A stretch of DNA of 64,000 bases, taken from assembly GCA_028284265.1 (NCBI GenBank), contig JANQRZ010000014.1:62001-126000 (forward strand). The letters are read 5' to 3'. A model generated the notes under the pieces. That model made no database searches and had not been told where the DNA came from. It saw nothing but the letters and a program-made list of their open reading frames with translations. The stretch comes from Rhodothermales bacterium. GTDB taxonomy: Bacteria > Bacteroidota > Rhodothermia > Rhodothermales > JANQRZ01. Within the stretch, counting starts at the first letter, position 1. Each line of letters begins with the position of its first letter. Made by a program: the position numbers and the translations under genes. Below are positions 47,134-56,823 of the stretch, piece after piece.

Positions 47134-47829
47134 TTAGGAGGAAATGGACTGCTCGAATGGTGTTTTCCTCGTTGTGAGCCAAGCCAAGTGACCGGCCAAC
47201 TTTTGCCAGAGTTCGGGGCGGTCGAATCCGGGGTCAGCCACGATGTAGTCTCTGAATCGCCCGTAGCTCACCACTTCCTTGTCTCTATTGTGCCACAGGA
47301 CATAGTCAATAGATGCCCAGGCCGTCGGTGGACTCATGCCCATCGACGGATTGGGGTGAGGAAACGCTTTGCTGGCACTAACGTTCAACTCGGAGATTAG
47401 CATGACGTAGTCAGCCTCGCCTCCCGACAGCGTAAACGAGACACCCTCTGCGGGAGCATCGAAGACTTCGTATTTGTTGCTTGCTACCCGGTAGGTGCCC
47501 TGCTTTACCGCAATAGGAGCGTCTTCTCGTCTCGACTCCACGGAAGAGAATAAGCCGTACGTCATCAAGCTATCTCCAAAGCTGTCTAGGAAGAAAGGGG
47601 CGAATGCATCGATACCTTCCAAGTCAAACGAATCCGATGCGTTACCCCCGATAGAAAGGTCGCCTTGCTGTAGCACAACTGCGAGTGATCCCGTATCGAG
47701 GTCTGCATCTGCGTATGACGGGGCGGTGTGTGGCGAGGGCTTAAAAGCGCTGCCAATCGATGAACACCCTGCCGTCGCAACGATGAGAACAAGTAGGTAT
47801 GAGAGTGAAATGAGCCGCATAGCCTTCAT
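47134..47829 (-). CDS. Lipoprotein of unknown function inserted between parE and parC
   Basis: The 231-residue product has a lipoprotein signal peptide with lipobox ATAGC (Cys22). The mature part has no family I recognise; phrases such as FFLDSFGDSLMTYGLFSSVE and YVMLISELNVSASKAF suggest a beta-rich envelope domain similar in feel to outer-membrane-complex lipoproteins. DNA is less GC-rich than parE and parC on either side, with more A/T-ending codons, which suggests insertion into an ancestral parC-parE pair. It lies 40 bp before parE and 94 bp after parC. Confidence 0.7.
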   Translation of the reverse strand: MKAMRLISLSYLLVLIVATAGCSSIGSAFKPSPHTAPSYADADLDTGSLAVVLQQGDLSIGGNASDSFDLEGIDAFAPFFLDSFGDSLMTYGLFSSVESRREDAPIAVKQGTYRVASNKYEVFDAPAEGVSFTLSGGEADYVMLISELNVSASKAFPHPNPSMGMSPPTAWASIDYVLWHNRDKEVVSYGRFRDYIVADPGFDRPELWQKLAGHLAWLTTRKTPFEQSISS

Positions 47830-47923
47830 GGATTGACTGATTAGGGAAGCAAGTCTTCGACAGCGATGGGCGTCGAGGTCTCCGGGGCGATTAAGTTTCT
47901 GTCTTGTTTTTGCATCGCGGACC

Positions 47924-50353
47924 TCAGTCGTTACCGCTCAAGTGTAACTCGACCGGCGGCGGGACGACGCGGCGGAGGGTGCCGCGCTGGATCACGTTCT
48001 TGCCCTTATTGCCCCGGTTCGAGACCTCGAACTTGGTCGTCCGCACGATCTCCGTCCGGCCCCGGTTGGTCTCGACCTCGAAACCCTCGCGGGCGGCGTC
48101 GGAAAGGACAAACCCGAGCACGCGGTCCTTCTCGTCGAGGCGCATCGCGATGACGCCTTTCGCGGCGTTCTTGAAAACGGGAATCTGCGGCGCGGGGAAG
48201 ATCAGCGCCCGCCCCTCGCGCGAGGCAAGGCACACGTTCTCGTCGCCCCGGCTCACGCTCGCGCCGACAACCCGGCTGCCCTTCCCGACACGCATAAACA
48301 CGCGCCCGTTCTTGTTCGACGGCTCGGCGAAGGCATCGAGCGTGAAGCGGACAGCCATCCCATCATCAGTGAGGGCGACGCCGAACGGCCCCATGTCGAG
48401 GTCGGCGGGCGCACCGTCGCCGGAGAACAGTTCGGGTTCCATCTCTTCGAGCGGCACCGGATCGGGCAACACCCGCTCGTCGAGCGAGACCACACCGACG
48501 ACGTGCTCCTTGTCCTTGAAGTCGAAAAACTTCTGGACGGGATCGCCATAACCGGTCGTCTGCGGGAGGTCGTCAATGCGGGCGGTGAAGACGCGGCCCG
48601 CACTCGTAAAGAAACCAACGGTAGCGCGGGTCGATCCGGCAAGCGCATAGGCTACCTCGTCGCCGTCGCGGACGCGAATCGCGTCGAGTTCGGTGTAGGA
48701 GCGCTGGCGCTTGACCCACCCGTCGCGCGTCACGATGACGTAAACATCCTCCTTCGTGATGTAGTCCTCGGCGGAGTATTCCAGCACCGCGTCGGGGCCG
48801 ATGACCCGCGAGAGGCGGTCGGTGGCGTACTGCTTCTTGAGGTCGCGCAGTTCCTGCTTGATGAGCGTCCACAGCCCCTTCTCATCGCCGAGGAGCTTGC
48901 GGAGTGCCTTGGCCTGCGCCTCCTTCTCGGCGAGTTCGGCGCGGATCGCGTCGATCTCCATCCGAGCGAGGCGGTAGAGCTTGATCTCCAGAATCGCGTC
49001 GGCCTGCACGTCGTCGATCCCGAAGCGGTGCATGAGGCGCTGCGCGGCGTCGGCCTTGTTCTTCGAGGCGCGGATGAGCTTGATCGCCTCGTCAAGTGCG
49101 TCGAAGATCTTGACGAAGCCCTTCAGGATGTGAATGCGCTTCTCGAGCAACTCGAGGTCGTACTGCAGCCGCTTGACGATGACTTCGAAGCGGAAGTCGA
49201 GGAAGGCTTGCAGCGCCTCACGAAGATTGACTTTTTTAGGGGCCGCGACCTCCGGGTTGTCAGTCGGGACGAGGCACGTCATGTTGACGTGGAAGCGCGT
49301 CTGAAGCGGCGTATGCTTGAAGAGATACGCCATCGCCGCCTCCGCATTGGCCCCGCGCTTGATCTCAAGTACGATGCGGACTTCGTCGGTGCTCTCGTCA
49401 CGGATGTCGACGATCTGCGGAACCTTGCCGTGCCGGATGTGGTCGGCGATTTTCTCGATGAGGTCGGCTTTGGCGAGGCCGTAGGGCACTGAGGTCAGGA
49501 TGACCTTGCTCTTGCCCTCCATCTCGTAGCCACCGCGCAGATCTACCGGTCCCTCGCCGTTCTCGTAGATCGCCACGAGTTCTTCGGGCGTGTTCAGGAT
49601 GCGTCCACCCGTCGGGAAGTCCGGGGCCGGGACGTATTTCTCGACGAGCGTCGAAGTGCGGGCGTTCGGGCTGCCGATCAGGTAGATCGCCGCGTCAATC
49701 ACCTCGCCAAGGTTGTGCGGCGGAATGTTCGTCGCCATCCCGACCGCAATACCCGTCGCGCCGTTGACAAGGAGGTTCGGGAACTGGGCCGGGAGGACGA
49801 CCGGCTCGAAGAGGGTGCCATCGTAGTTCGGGCGGAACGGGACCGTCTTCTTGCGGATCTCCTCGGAGAATGAAGTTCCAGGAGGCGTCAATCGTGCCTC
49901 GGTGTAGCGCATCGCCGCCGGGTTGTCCCCGTCGAGCGAGCCAAAGTTGCCGTGCCCGTCCACGAGCGGGACACGCATACTGAACGGCTGTGCCATACGT
50001 ACCATCGCGTCGTAGATCGCCGAGTCGCCGTGAGGATGATACTTCCCCATCACCTCGCCGACGACCGTGGCACTCTTTCGAGGCCTTGCACCGCTTACTT
50101 CGTAGATCGCTCTAGCAAAGCTGGCAGCCTTTGCGTCAGAAACCGTCCCAACTCGGCCTCGGCTTTTTGGAGGCAACTGAGCCTCTGTGCCGAGCCTAAG
50201 GTTGGTGTACATCGCATACAGGATGCGGCGTTGCACCGGCTTGAGGCCGTCGCGGATGTCGGGGAGCGCACGGCTAGTGATGACCGAGAGCGCGTAGTTG
50301 AGGTAGCGCTCTTTCGCAGTCTCGTGGAGGGGGATGACGTCGACGACGGGCAC
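47924..50353 (-). CDS. parC: Type IIA topoisomerase A subunit (topoisomerase IV ParC-like)
   Basis: The DNA breakage-reunion subunit. Motifs are [40 protein letters not shown] (quinolone-resistance region) and the catalytic Tyr150 in [10 protein letters not shown]. The C-terminal beta-pinwheel (from about residue 520) ends [17 protein letters not shown] and lacks the GyrA box (QRRGGKG), supporting a topoisomerase IV rather than gyrase role. An extra stretch at residues about 55-89 ([20 protein letters not shown] onward), encoded by 50087-50191, interrupts the usual short link before [13 protein letters not shown]; its codon use differs from the rest of the gene. Paired with parE. Confidence 0.9.
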   Translation of the reverse strand: MPVVDVIPLHETAKERYLNYALSVITSRALPDIRDGLKPVQRRILYAMYTNLRLGTEAQLPPKSRGRVGTVSDAKAASFARAIYEVSGARPRKSATVVGEVMGKYHPHGDSAIYDAMVRMAQPFSMRVPLVDGHGNFGSLDGDNPAAMRYTEARLTPPGTSFSEEIRKKTVPFRPNYDGTLFEPVVLPAQFPNLLVNGATGIAVGMATNIPPHNLGEVIDAAIYLIGSPNARTSTLVEKYVPAPDFPTGGRILNTPEELVAIYENGEGPVDLRGGYEMEGKSKVILTSVPYGLAKADLIEKIADHIRHGKVPQIVDIRDESTDEVRIVLEIKRGANAEAAMAYLFKHTPLQTRFHVNMTCLVPTDNPEVAAPKKVNLREALQAFLDFRFEVIVKRLQYDLELLEKRIHILKGFVKIFDALDEAIKLIRASKNKADAAQRLMHRFGIDDVQADAILEIKLYRLARMEIDAIRAELAEKEAQAKALRKLLGDEKGLWTLIKQELRDLKKQYATDRLSRVIGPDAVLEYSAEDYITKEDVYVIVTRDGWVKRQRSYTELDAIRVRDGDEVAYALAGSTRATVGFFTSAGRVFTARIDDLPQTTGYGDPVQKFFDFKDKEHVVGVVSLDERVLPDPVPLEEMEPELFSGDGAPADLDMGPFGVALTDDGMAVRFTLDAFAEPSNKNGRVFMRVGKGSRVVGASVSRGDENVCLASREGRALIFPAPQIPVFKNAAKGVIAMRLDEKDRVLGFVLSDAAREGFEVETNRGRTEIVRTTKFEVSNRGNKGKNVIQRGTLRRVVPPPVELHLSGND

Positions 50354-50528
50354 AGGCAGGGCAGTCGGGTTTCAGGGTGGGATGCGCTCTAACCTACGCG
50401 CAAGTCAGCAGATGTCAATGGCCTTGCAATAACAGACACAAGTGCCAACTTCCTGCCGGGACCGCAACATACCACACGGGGGTGTCAACCCGTGTCACTC
50501 CGCTTTCGATTTGCAAAAACGGATACCT

Positions 50529-50572
50529 ACCCCCTGCTCTCTCCGCTTCGCCGCACTAGCAAAGCAGGGGGT
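50529..50572 (-). terminator. Terminator-like hairpin after the AlbA_2 gene
   Basis: ACCCCCTGCT (50529-50538) pairs with AGCAGGGGGT (50563-50572), overlapping the stop codon of the AlbA_2 gene. A second small hairpin ACACGGG/CCCGTGT lies at 50474-50495 in the parC leader. No strong T-run. Confidence 0.6.
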
Positions 50573-51231
50573 CACTCTACATCGTAGGCCAGCGTGAAGT
50601 AGTCGGCCTGCTCGTTCGGGTGCAACCGGAGCAGGTTCGCCTTTGCCAGCAGGACAAGCGTCTGCGAGGCGCGGCGCTTCGGAATGTCGACGAGCCGGGC
50701 GAAACCCTCGACGGTGATCTGCTCATGGCGGTCGAGGTAGCGCATCAGCACCCGCTCCTTGTCGCCGAACTCGAACCGGACGTCGCCGGGCGCACGCTCG
50801 TGCTTCATCAGCCGGACGGCCTCGCGGCTCGCCTCGATGCTCTGGTCGCCAACGCGAACGTAGGGCGTCCGGGCACGCCCATTGCCATTGACGATGCCGA
50901 CGAGGTAGTGCGGCTTCTCGCGGCTCTCGGGCACGTCGAGCACGAGTACCTCACGCTTGCGCGTCACGGGCACCCGCTCCATCGCGTAGGCCACTGGAGG
51001 GTCGCAGTGTGTCTCCAGCGCCTGCCGGAACGCGAAGCTCTCCTCCTCCACATCGCGTACCCCGCGGATCGTCCCATCGTCTTCCACCCCGACGAAGAGC
51101 TTGCCGCCTCGGGCGTTAGCGAGGGCGATGATTTCCTTGGCGATCCGCTCAGGCCGGGGGGCGCGATGCTTGAACTCGATGTGCTGCCCCTCGCCGAAGC
51201 TGACGTACCGTTTGATGTCGGACAGGTCCAT
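50572..51231 (-). CDS. AlbA_2/Schlafen-type DNA-binding protein
   Basis: The 219-residue protein has an N-terminal AlbA_2 domain (about residues 10-130): GEGQHIEFKHRA, then AKEIIALANARGGKLFVGVE with DDGTIRGV, and YLVGIVNGNGRARTPYVRVG. This is the ATP-dependent-regulator/Schlafen-like fold that binds nucleic acid. Residues about 150-219 form a possible winged helix (QITVEGFARLVDIPKRRASQ), so it may be a transcriptional regulator. No known defence genes are adjacent. It lies upstream of parC across 218 bp and downstream of gpsA across 45 bp. Confidence 0.83.
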   Translation of the reverse strand: MDLSDIKRYVSFGEGQHIEFKHRAPRPERIAKEIIALANARGGKLFVGVEDDGTIRGVRDVEEESFAFRQALETHCDPPVAYAMERVPVTRKREVLVLDVPESREKPHYLVGIVNGNGRARTPYVRVGDQSIEASREAVRLMKHERAPGDVRFEFGDKERVLMRYLDRHEQITVEGFARLVDIPKRRASQTLVLLAKANLLRLHPNEQADYFTLAYDVE

Positions 51232-51276
51232 GTCGGAGATATGGCTGAAGCGGGGCGAGGTTTCGGGTAGAACGTC

Positions 51277-52323
51277 TCATAACCCGCGCATCATCTGTGC
51301 AAGAGCATCCTCGCGCTTGGCCGCCCGCGTCATCAGTTCGTAGACCGCATCTTCAGGACGGAGGTGGTTGAACAGGATGTTGTAGACGGCTGCCGTAATC
51401 GGCATCTCGACGCCGTGCCGCTCGGCGAGAGCCTTGGCCGAGTTGGTCGTCTTAACCCCCTCGGCGACCATCCGCATCTCCTCCTCGACCTCTTCGAGCG
51501 AGCGTCCCCTGCCGATCTGCTCGCCGAAATACCGGTTGCGGCTGTGGCGGCTGAAGCACGTCACGATGAGGTCACCGAGTCCGGCCAACCCGGAGAACGT
51601 CAGCGGGTCCGCGCCGAGAGCGAGGCCGAGACGCTTGATCTCGGCGAGGCCGCGCGTGACGAGCGCCGCTTTCGCATTGTCGCCCAACCCGACGCCGTCC
51701 GACATCCCTGCCGCGAGCGCCATAACGTTCTTGACCGATCCCGCGATCTCGACCCCGACGAGGTCGGCGTTGACGTAGACCCGAAGCCGGTCCGTCATGA
51801 AAGCCGCCTGTGCGTCGTGCGCCACGTCGTCGTTCGGCATCGCCACTACCACCGTCGTCGGTTTGCCTGCACCGACCTCTTCGGCGTGGCTCGGTCCATA
51901 GAGCACACCAACCTGATCGGGGTTCGCGTCGGGCAGCGCTTCGCGGAGCACGCCGGTCGTCGTGAGGAGCGTGCCGATCTCGATGCCCTTGGCGACGGAA
52001 ATCACTGCATGCTCGGAACCGACCTTCCCGGCAATGGACTCGGCCACCGCACGGACCGACTGCGACGGCGTGGCGAAGACGATGAGTGCACACCCGTCGA
52101 TGGCCTCCTCGATATCCGACGTGACCGTGACGCGCTCGGGGAGCACCGCGTTGGGGAGATAGTCGAGGTTGCGCCGTGACTGCCGGATCGTCTCGACGAG
52201 GGCGGGGCGGCGCGCCCAGAGCCGGACATCATGCCCACCGTAGACCGAGAGACTGTGCGCGAGCGCGGTGCCCCAACTTCCGGCTCCGAGCATCGCGATG
52301 GGCGTGGCAGCGAGATCAGACAT
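51277..52323 (-). CDS. gpsA: Glycerol-3-phosphate dehydrogenase [NAD(P)+]
   Basis: Reduces dihydroxyacetone phosphate to sn-glycerol-3-phosphate, the backbone for phospholipids. The 348-residue protein starts MSDLAATPIAMLGAGSWGTA, with the Rossmann glycine motif, and has LIVFATPSQSVRAVAESI, VLYGPSHAEEVGAGKPTTVV, EIAGSVKNVMALAAGMSDGV with the catalytic Lys, and GLGDLIVTCFSRHSRNRYFG. Six base pairs separate it from purM upstream, so the two are probably one operon. Confidence 0.96.
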   Translation of the reverse strand: MSDLAATPIAMLGAGSWGTALAHSLSVYGGHDVRLWARRPALVETIRQSRRNLDYLPNAVLPERVTVTSDIEEAIDGCALIVFATPSQSVRAVAESIAGKVGSEHAVISVAKGIEIGTLLTTTGVLREALPDANPDQVGVLYGPSHAEEVGAGKPTTVVVAMPNDDVAHDAQAAFMTDRLRVYVNADLVGVEIAGSVKNVMALAAGMSDGVGLGDNAKAALVTRGLAEIKRLGLALGADPLTFSGLAGLGDLIVTCFSRHSRNRYFGEQIGRGRSLEEVEEEMRMVAEGVKTTNSAKALAERHGVEMPITAAVYNILFNHLRPEDAVYELMTRAAKREDALAQMMRGL

Positions 52324-52329
52324 GGCAGC

Positions 52330-53325
52330 TTATCCCGTGACGTGGCCGATCTCGAACGGCGTCTCCCCCATCGCGTCCCACACGGCGATAGCGTGCGCCC
52401 GCTTCTCCGGCGGCACCACGGCGACCAACCCCGCGCCGAGGTTGAAGGTGCTCCGCATATCCTCCTCCGGCACCTCGCCGAGCCGCCCGATCAGATTGAA
52501 AATCGCAGGTCGATTCCAGCTATCCCAGTCGATCTCCAGCCCGAGGCCGTCCGGCACGATCCGGCTCGTATTGCCTTCGATCCCGCCGCCCGTGATGTGC
52601 GCGAACCCGTGCGCGAGGTCGTCCGCGATCAATGCTTGGATCGCGTCGAGGTAGGATCGGTGAACCCGCAGCAGTGCCTCGCCAACCGACTCGCCGCCGA
52701 GTTCGTCGGGCCGGTCATCGACCTCGAAGTGCTCGAAGAGAACCGCACGGGCGAGCGAATACCCATTGGTGTGGAGGCCCGTCGAGGGCAGCGCGAGGAG
52801 TACGTCGCCCGCCTCTACGCGGCTGCCGTCCACGACCCCGTCGCGCTCCACGATCCCGACGATGCAGCCCGCGAGGTCGTAGTCGCCATCGTCGTAGATG
52901 CCCGGCATCTCGGCCGTCTCGCCGCCGACGAGCGCGCACCCGTTTTCCTTGCACGCCGCGACGAACCCGCTCACGATCTGCTCGGCTACGTCGGGGTCGA
53001 GCCTGCCAGTGCCGAAGTAGTCGAGGAAGAACAGCGGACGGGCACCGCAGACGGCGATATCGTTAACGCAGTGGTTGACGAGGTCCTGCCCGACGGTGTC
53101 ATGCTGTCCGGCGCGCACCGCCACTTTCAGCTTCGTCCCGACGCCGTCGATGGACGAGACGAGCACCGGGGCTTGGTAGCCCGAAGGCAGTTCGAAGAAG
53201 CCACCGAACGCGCCGATGTCGGCGAGCACGCCCGGCGTGAAGGTCTGGCGGACGAGGCCCTTGATGCGGTCAACGGTTTCGTCTCCGGCAGCGATGTCGA
53301 CGCCAGCGTCGCGGTAGGTAGTCAT
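52330..53325 (-). CDS. purM: Phosphoribosylformylglycinamidine cyclo-ligase
   Basis: AIR synthetase of purine biosynthesis. The 331-residue protein has VLVSSIDGVGTKLKVAVRAG near residue 55, GQDLVNHCVNDIAVCGARPL, DYFGTGRLDPDVAEQIVSGF, GCALVGGETAEMPGIYDDGD and HITGGGIEGNTSRIVPDGL, the typical PurM series. Six base pairs separate it from gpsA downstream. Other pur genes are not seen in the window. Confidence 0.97.
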   Translation of the reverse strand: MTTYRDAGVDIAAGDETVDRIKGLVRQTFTPGVLADIGAFGGFFELPSGYQAPVLVSSIDGVGTKLKVAVRAGQHDTVGQDLVNHCVNDIAVCGARPLFFLDYFGTGRLDPDVAEQIVSGFVAACKENGCALVGGETAEMPGIYDDGDYDLAGCIVGIVERDGVVDGSRVEAGDVLLALPSTGLHTNGYSLARAVLFEHFEVDDRPDELGGESVGEALLRVHRSYLDAIQALIADDLAHGFAHITGGGIEGNTSRIVPDGLGLEIDWDSWNRPAIFNLIGRLGEVPEEDMRSTFNLGAGLVAVVPPEKRAHAIAVWDAMGETPFEIGHVTG

Positions 53326-53403
53326 GAGCGGGATAGCGAAATCAGGTAGGGCTGCAAGATAGGCGCGAGCGCTCGGCCCGGCGGGTTAAAAAGTTGAGGC
53401 CGT

Positions 53404-54192
53404 CTACCGGCCGCTCCGCCACGGCGGGTCGGTCTTGCCGAGGAACGCGGCGATGCCTGCCTTGCAATCGTCGGTGCCCCGCGCGAGGGCGTTGAGTTGG
53501 ACGGCGTGGCCGAGTGCTTCGTTCAACCCCATCCCCGGCACATCGGCGAGGAGTTGCTTGGTGAGCGCGATAGCGGTGCCACTCGTCTCGGTCGCCAATT
53601 CGTGGGCGAGATCAGCTACAGCCTCATCAAGCTCGTCCGGTGCGACGACGCGCATGATGAGACCGACCTCCGCCGCTTCGTCCGCCGTGATGAGGTGCCC
53701 GCGCAGCATCAGGTCGCGCGCCGCCGCCTCGCCGAGCTTGCGGAGGACGAAGACCGACACAATCGCCGGAACGAACCCGATCCGTGTTTCGGTGAACCCG
53801 AGCTTGGCGCGGTCCGAAACGAGCGCGATATCGCACACCGCCGCCAGCCCGCAGCCCCCGGCGATGGCATGCCCGTTGACCTTCCCGATGACCGGCTTCG
53901 GGTGGCGATAGATCGCCTCGAACAGTTCGGCCAAGTGCTGCGAGTCGGCAAGGTTATCCATCGGCGAGGCCGTCTGGAGCGCGTCCAGCGCCGCGAGATC
54001 GGCTCCGGCGGAAAACACCTTGCCCGCGCCCGTCAACACAACGACGCGAACGGCCTCCTCGGCGGCAGCGTCAGCCAGCGCCGCTTTCAGCGCCCCGACG
54101 AGATCGGCGCTGAGAGCGTTGCGCTTGTCCGGTCGGTTGAGGGTGAGCGTGCAAACGGGACCGTCGCGGTGGACGAGGACAAAGTCAGACAT
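53404..54192 (-). CDS. Enoyl-CoA hydratase/isomerase family protein
   Basis: The 262-residue crotonase-fold protein has the oxyanion-hole segments VFSAGADLAALDALQTASPM and GHAIAGGCGLAAVCDIALVS, and the catalytic Glu in KLGFTETRIGFVPAIVSVFV. The N-terminus is VHRDGPVCTLTLNRPDKRNA. Members hydrate enoyl-CoA esters in fatty or branched-chain amino acid breakdown; the methylglutaconyl-CoA hydratase subgroup is plausible. It stands alone between purM and a DUF2461-like gene, so the pathway is not revealed by context. Confidence 0.9.
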   Translation of the reverse strand: MSDFVLVHRDGPVCTLTLNRPDKRNALSADLVGALKAALADAAAEEAVRVVVLTGAGKVFSAGADLAALDALQTASPMDNLADSQHLAELFEAIYRHPKPVIGKVNGHAIAGGCGLAAVCDIALVSDRAKLGFTETRIGFVPAIVSVFVLRKLGEAAARDLMLRGHLITADEAAEVGLIMRVVAPDELDEAVADLAHELATETSGTAIALTKQLLADVPGMGLNEALGHAVQLNALARGTDDCKAGIAAFLGKTDPPWRSGR

Positions 54193-54237
54193 AGGTTTCT
54201 CGTTGGGCAGAGCCGAAGGTGTGTACCGAACGAGAAA

Positions 54238-55035
54238 CTATGAACGCGACACGTCTTCTCCCACCCACCACTGATAGAGCGACCAAAGCTCGGCCTGTGC
54301 GTCGATGGCGTGGCGCACGAGGTTTGGCCCGGCGGCGAGCACGGCATCCCGCGACAGGGTGCGGCGAATCCACAACCCTTTCGCTTGGGCGAGGTCATCC
54401 GGTAGCGATGCAAGAGGCTCGGCGAAGGTAGGCGACACCTGTTGCCTCGTCACCGTCGGCGCGTAGGTGAACGTATAGCCGTGCCCGACGAGGTCGTTGA
54501 TGAGTGCGAGAGTGCGCTTCGGCTGATCCAGCATCCGCGCCTTGGCCTCACGAAACAGCCCCTTCGCATACTCGCCGACGTAAAGGCCGAACGCGAACCC
54601 GTCGGGATAGAGACCGTGCGAGAGCTGCACGTCGGTGAGGCGACGACGTGGCGGGCTGTAGAACGCCATCCACAGGTGATGATGACACCCGCCTGCACCG
54701 AAGTCGTTTTTGAGCAATCGACTGAAAACATTCTTCTCCGTCTCGAACGGCAATCGGTTCGGGATCACCCAGTTGAGCACGAGGTCATCGCGGTAGACTT
54801 TGAACGGCTCGGTGACAAACCGCTTAATAGTCTCTTTTTCTTTCCGATACTGCCCGATGTGAGGCTGTGCGCGGAGGCGTTCTAATAGGCCGAAGGCCTC
54901 TTCGCTGAATCCCTCGAAATGCAAATCCAGCGGCTCCGGTGCAACAAAGACTGGAGCCAAACGAACCCCAACGTGACCCCTCAAGCCATCAAGCGCGTCA
55001 GGCATTCGGTTTATCACATGAAGATGTGGTTCCAT
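54238..55035 (-). CDS. DUF2461/McrB N-terminal-like protein
   Basis: The 265-residue product reads, after about 40 residues, FEGFSEEAFGLLERLRAQPH then RYRKEKETIKRFVTEPFKVY order phrases, NVFSRLLKNDFGAGGCHHHL, AFYSPPRRRLTDVQLSHGLY and GFAFGLYVGEYAKGLFREA. This pattern resembles the N-terminal domain attached to some McrB-like AAA ATPases and the DUF2461 family, here without any ATPase. It may bind modified DNA if the likeness holds, but that is inference and no motor or nuclease partner gene is adjacent. It is divergent from the outer-membrane barrel gene, with 108 bp between starts. Confidence 0.5.
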   Translation of the reverse strand: MEPHLHVINRMPDALDGLRGHVGVRLAPVFVAPEPLDLHFEGFSEEAFGLLERLRAQPHIGQYRKEKETIKRFVTEPFKVYRDDLVLNWVIPNRLPFETEKNVFSRLLKNDFGAGGCHHHLWMAFYSPPRRRLTDVQLSHGLYPDGFAFGLYVGEYAKGLFREAKARMLDQPKRTLALINDLVGHGYTFTYAPTVTRQQVSPTFAEPLASLPDDLAQAKGLWIRRTLSRDAVLAAGPNLVRHAIDAQAELWSLYQWWVGEDVSRS

Positions 55036-55143
55036 TAAATGACCCGCGCTTCTTATTATTGTCGTGATGGATTGGGGTGCTCACCCCTCTACGCGATACC
55101 GCTACGCTCGTTCACCCTCGTTCAACCCAAACCCTCAACCGCT

Positions 55144-55761
55144 ATGCGTAAAGCTTCTGCTCTGGTTCTCCTGCTCGCTCTCGCTTTTTCCTTCACCACC
55201 GCCCAGGCCCAAGCCCAGGGACTTGTCTATGCGAAGAACACGCAGACGCAGGAAACCCTTCCTGAGGGTAGTGCGATGGCGTCGGGCTTCGTCATTATCC
55301 CTTACGTCGGCTACAACCTCGAAGATGTGGTCGGCGGCTTTCTCGTCGGCTTCGGGGCCGAGTTCGTCGCTCCGTTTGCCATCAGCAACCTCGACCTCAG
55401 CATCATGCCGTCGGTTGAGTACGTGTTCTCGGAAGACTTCGGCGCCGGTTTTGGCGGCACCGTGAGCACCTCCGTCTTCCAGATCAACGGTGACATCATC
55501 GCGAAATTCGCCCCCAGCGGCTCCATTGCACCCTTCGCCGGTGCCGGTATCGCGTATGTCATCTTCAACGTCGATACCGACACAGCATTTGGTGGATTCG
55601 ATGCCAGCAGCTCGGACATCGGGCTAAACCTGCTCGGCGGTGTTTCCTTCCCCGGCGCGTTCGGCAACTTCGAGCCGTACGTGATGGGGCGAATCACGCT
55701 TGCAGGCGGAACGGCTATCACCATCATCGGTGGCCTCCGTATCCCCCTCGGCGGAAGCTGA
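55144..55761 (+). CDS. Outer-membrane beta-barrel protein
   Basis: The ATG at 55144 gives a signal peptide (MRKASALVLLLALAFSFTTA, cleavage near AQAQ) and 205 residues. The mature chain alternates hydrophobic and polar residues in about eight strands, with Gly-rich turns and a last strand GTAITIIGGLRIPLGGS, the expected profile of a small OmpA-like or OMP_b-brl barrel. The motif EYVFSEDFGAGFGGTVSTSV is consistent. Function unknown; structural or passive transport. It has a clear bidirectional terminator 22 bp downstream. Confidence 0.8.
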   Translation: MRKASALVLLLALAFSFTTAQAQAQGLVYAKNTQTQETLPEGSAMASGFVIIPYVGYNLEDVVGGFLVGFGAEFVAPFAISNLDLSIMPSVEYVFSEDFGAGFGGTVSTSVFQINGDIIAKFAPSGSIAPFAGAGIAYVIFNVDTDTAFGGFDASSSDIGLNLLGGVSFPGAFGNFEPYVMGRITLAGGTAITIIGGLRIPLGGS

Positions 55762-55782
55762 TCTTAACCCCGTGGCTTGACC

Positions 55783-55817
55783 ACGCCCCGGTCTGCTTCG
55801 GCGGGCCGGGGCGTTTT
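55783..55817. terminator. Bidirectional Rho-independent terminator
   Basis: ACGCCCCGG and CCGGGGCGT arms with loop, followed by TTTT on the plus strand. It sits between convergent stops at 55761 (barrel) and 55816 (exported protein). Confidence 0.85.
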
Positions 55818-56823
55818 AGTACGTACCTGTTGTGGCGTCGGGGGCAGCCGACGTGAAGAGCGCCTTCATCATCACGCGCTCGGTTCGGGTGCGTTCGCCG
55901 AAGCGTACGCGCTTCAGATAGTCCATACCGAGCACCCGACCCCGCCGCCGGTCGATGCGGTACGTCGCTTGCTCCTCCACCCCGAAGCGTCGCGCGATCT
56001 CGGTAGGCGACAGCCGTGGGCTGTCCGGCGACACCTCGCGCAGCAGATCGACGATGACACGGGCGAGAGCTTGGGCGTCGGGCGTCTGCCGCCAGCGCAC
56101 GGTGAGCACCGAATCGGTCGCCGCAAAAGCATGGAGGCGAAAGCTGGTGGTGGCAGCAATCGACGCCCCGCCAAACGGATTGGGGAGCAGCGAGCGGGAG
56201 GTCACGTCCCGGCCTACGGGGTAGCGCCCGCCGGAGGCAAGATAAAACCGCTCGGCATCAGCAAGAAGCATGTGCTCCAGCCCGGCGTCAGTCGACACGG
56301 TGGCGCGGACGGCGGCGAGGGCCGGGCGCTGCGTCAGCGTGAGGCGCGGGGCGAGCCGCCGGAGTGCGCGCCCGATGGCCGCACACAGACTATCCCCGTT
56401 GGCGATTTCGCGAGGCTGCCCGGTTCGGTCCGTGCGGAATACAATCGGGACCCCTTCGAGCGTGTTGGTGAGCAGATCAAAGCGGGCCCCACGCTGCGCG
56501 GCGTTGTCACGTCCGACATCTGTGTCCTCGGCTCGGTAGGTCCACGCAAAGGTGTAGCCACGCGGACGAACCGCGAGCACCCGCATATCCACCAACCACG
56601 TTCCACTCAGACTGTCGGCGAGGAGGTCGCCTTCGTGCTCGGCGAATGTTTTGACGATGCGCATCGTAGCGCGCTCTCCGGGCCGCCGGTCAAAGGGAAC
56701 CTCGATGGTGGTGGAGGTTGCCGCTTGCGCTCGCCGAGCCGTCGAATCCGTAGTCTGGGCAGCGGTGGGAAGGGAGAAAAGAGAGAGGAGAGGAAAAAGA
56801 AAGAGAAGAGAGCGACGAAGCAT
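55816..56823 (-). CDS. Exported protein of unknown function (DUF6263-like length)
   Basis: The ATG ending at 56823 gives a hydrophobic signal peptide (MLRRSLLFLFPLLSLFSLPT) and 335 residues. An upstream ATG at 56856 with an adjacent purine-rich stretch is an alternative and would add 11 basic residues. The mature protein is beta-rich with segments IEVPFDRRPGERATMRIVKT and GVPIVFRTDRTGQPREIANG, and no known catalytic motif. It might be a DUF6263-type periplasmic protein, which I suspect from layout only. The purine-rich leader can pair with the signal-peptide-coding region (see separate entry). Upstream is fbp on the same strand. Confidence 0.7.
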   Translation of the reverse strand: MLRRSLLFLFPLLSLFSLPTAAQTTDSTARRAQAATSTTIEVPFDRRPGERATMRIVKTFAEHEGDLLADSLSGTWLVDMRVLAVRPRGYTFAWTYRAEDTDVGRDNAAQRGARFDLLTNTLEGVPIVFRTDRTGQPREIANGDSLCAAIGRALRRLAPRLTLTQRPALAAVRATVSTDAGLEHMLLADAERFYLASGGRYPVGRDVTSRSLLPNPFGGASIAATTSFRLHAFAATDSVLTVRWRQTPDAQALARVIVDLLREVSPDSPRLSPTEIARRFGVEEQATYRIDRRRGRVLGMDYLKRVRFGERTRTERVMMKALFTSAAPDATTGTY

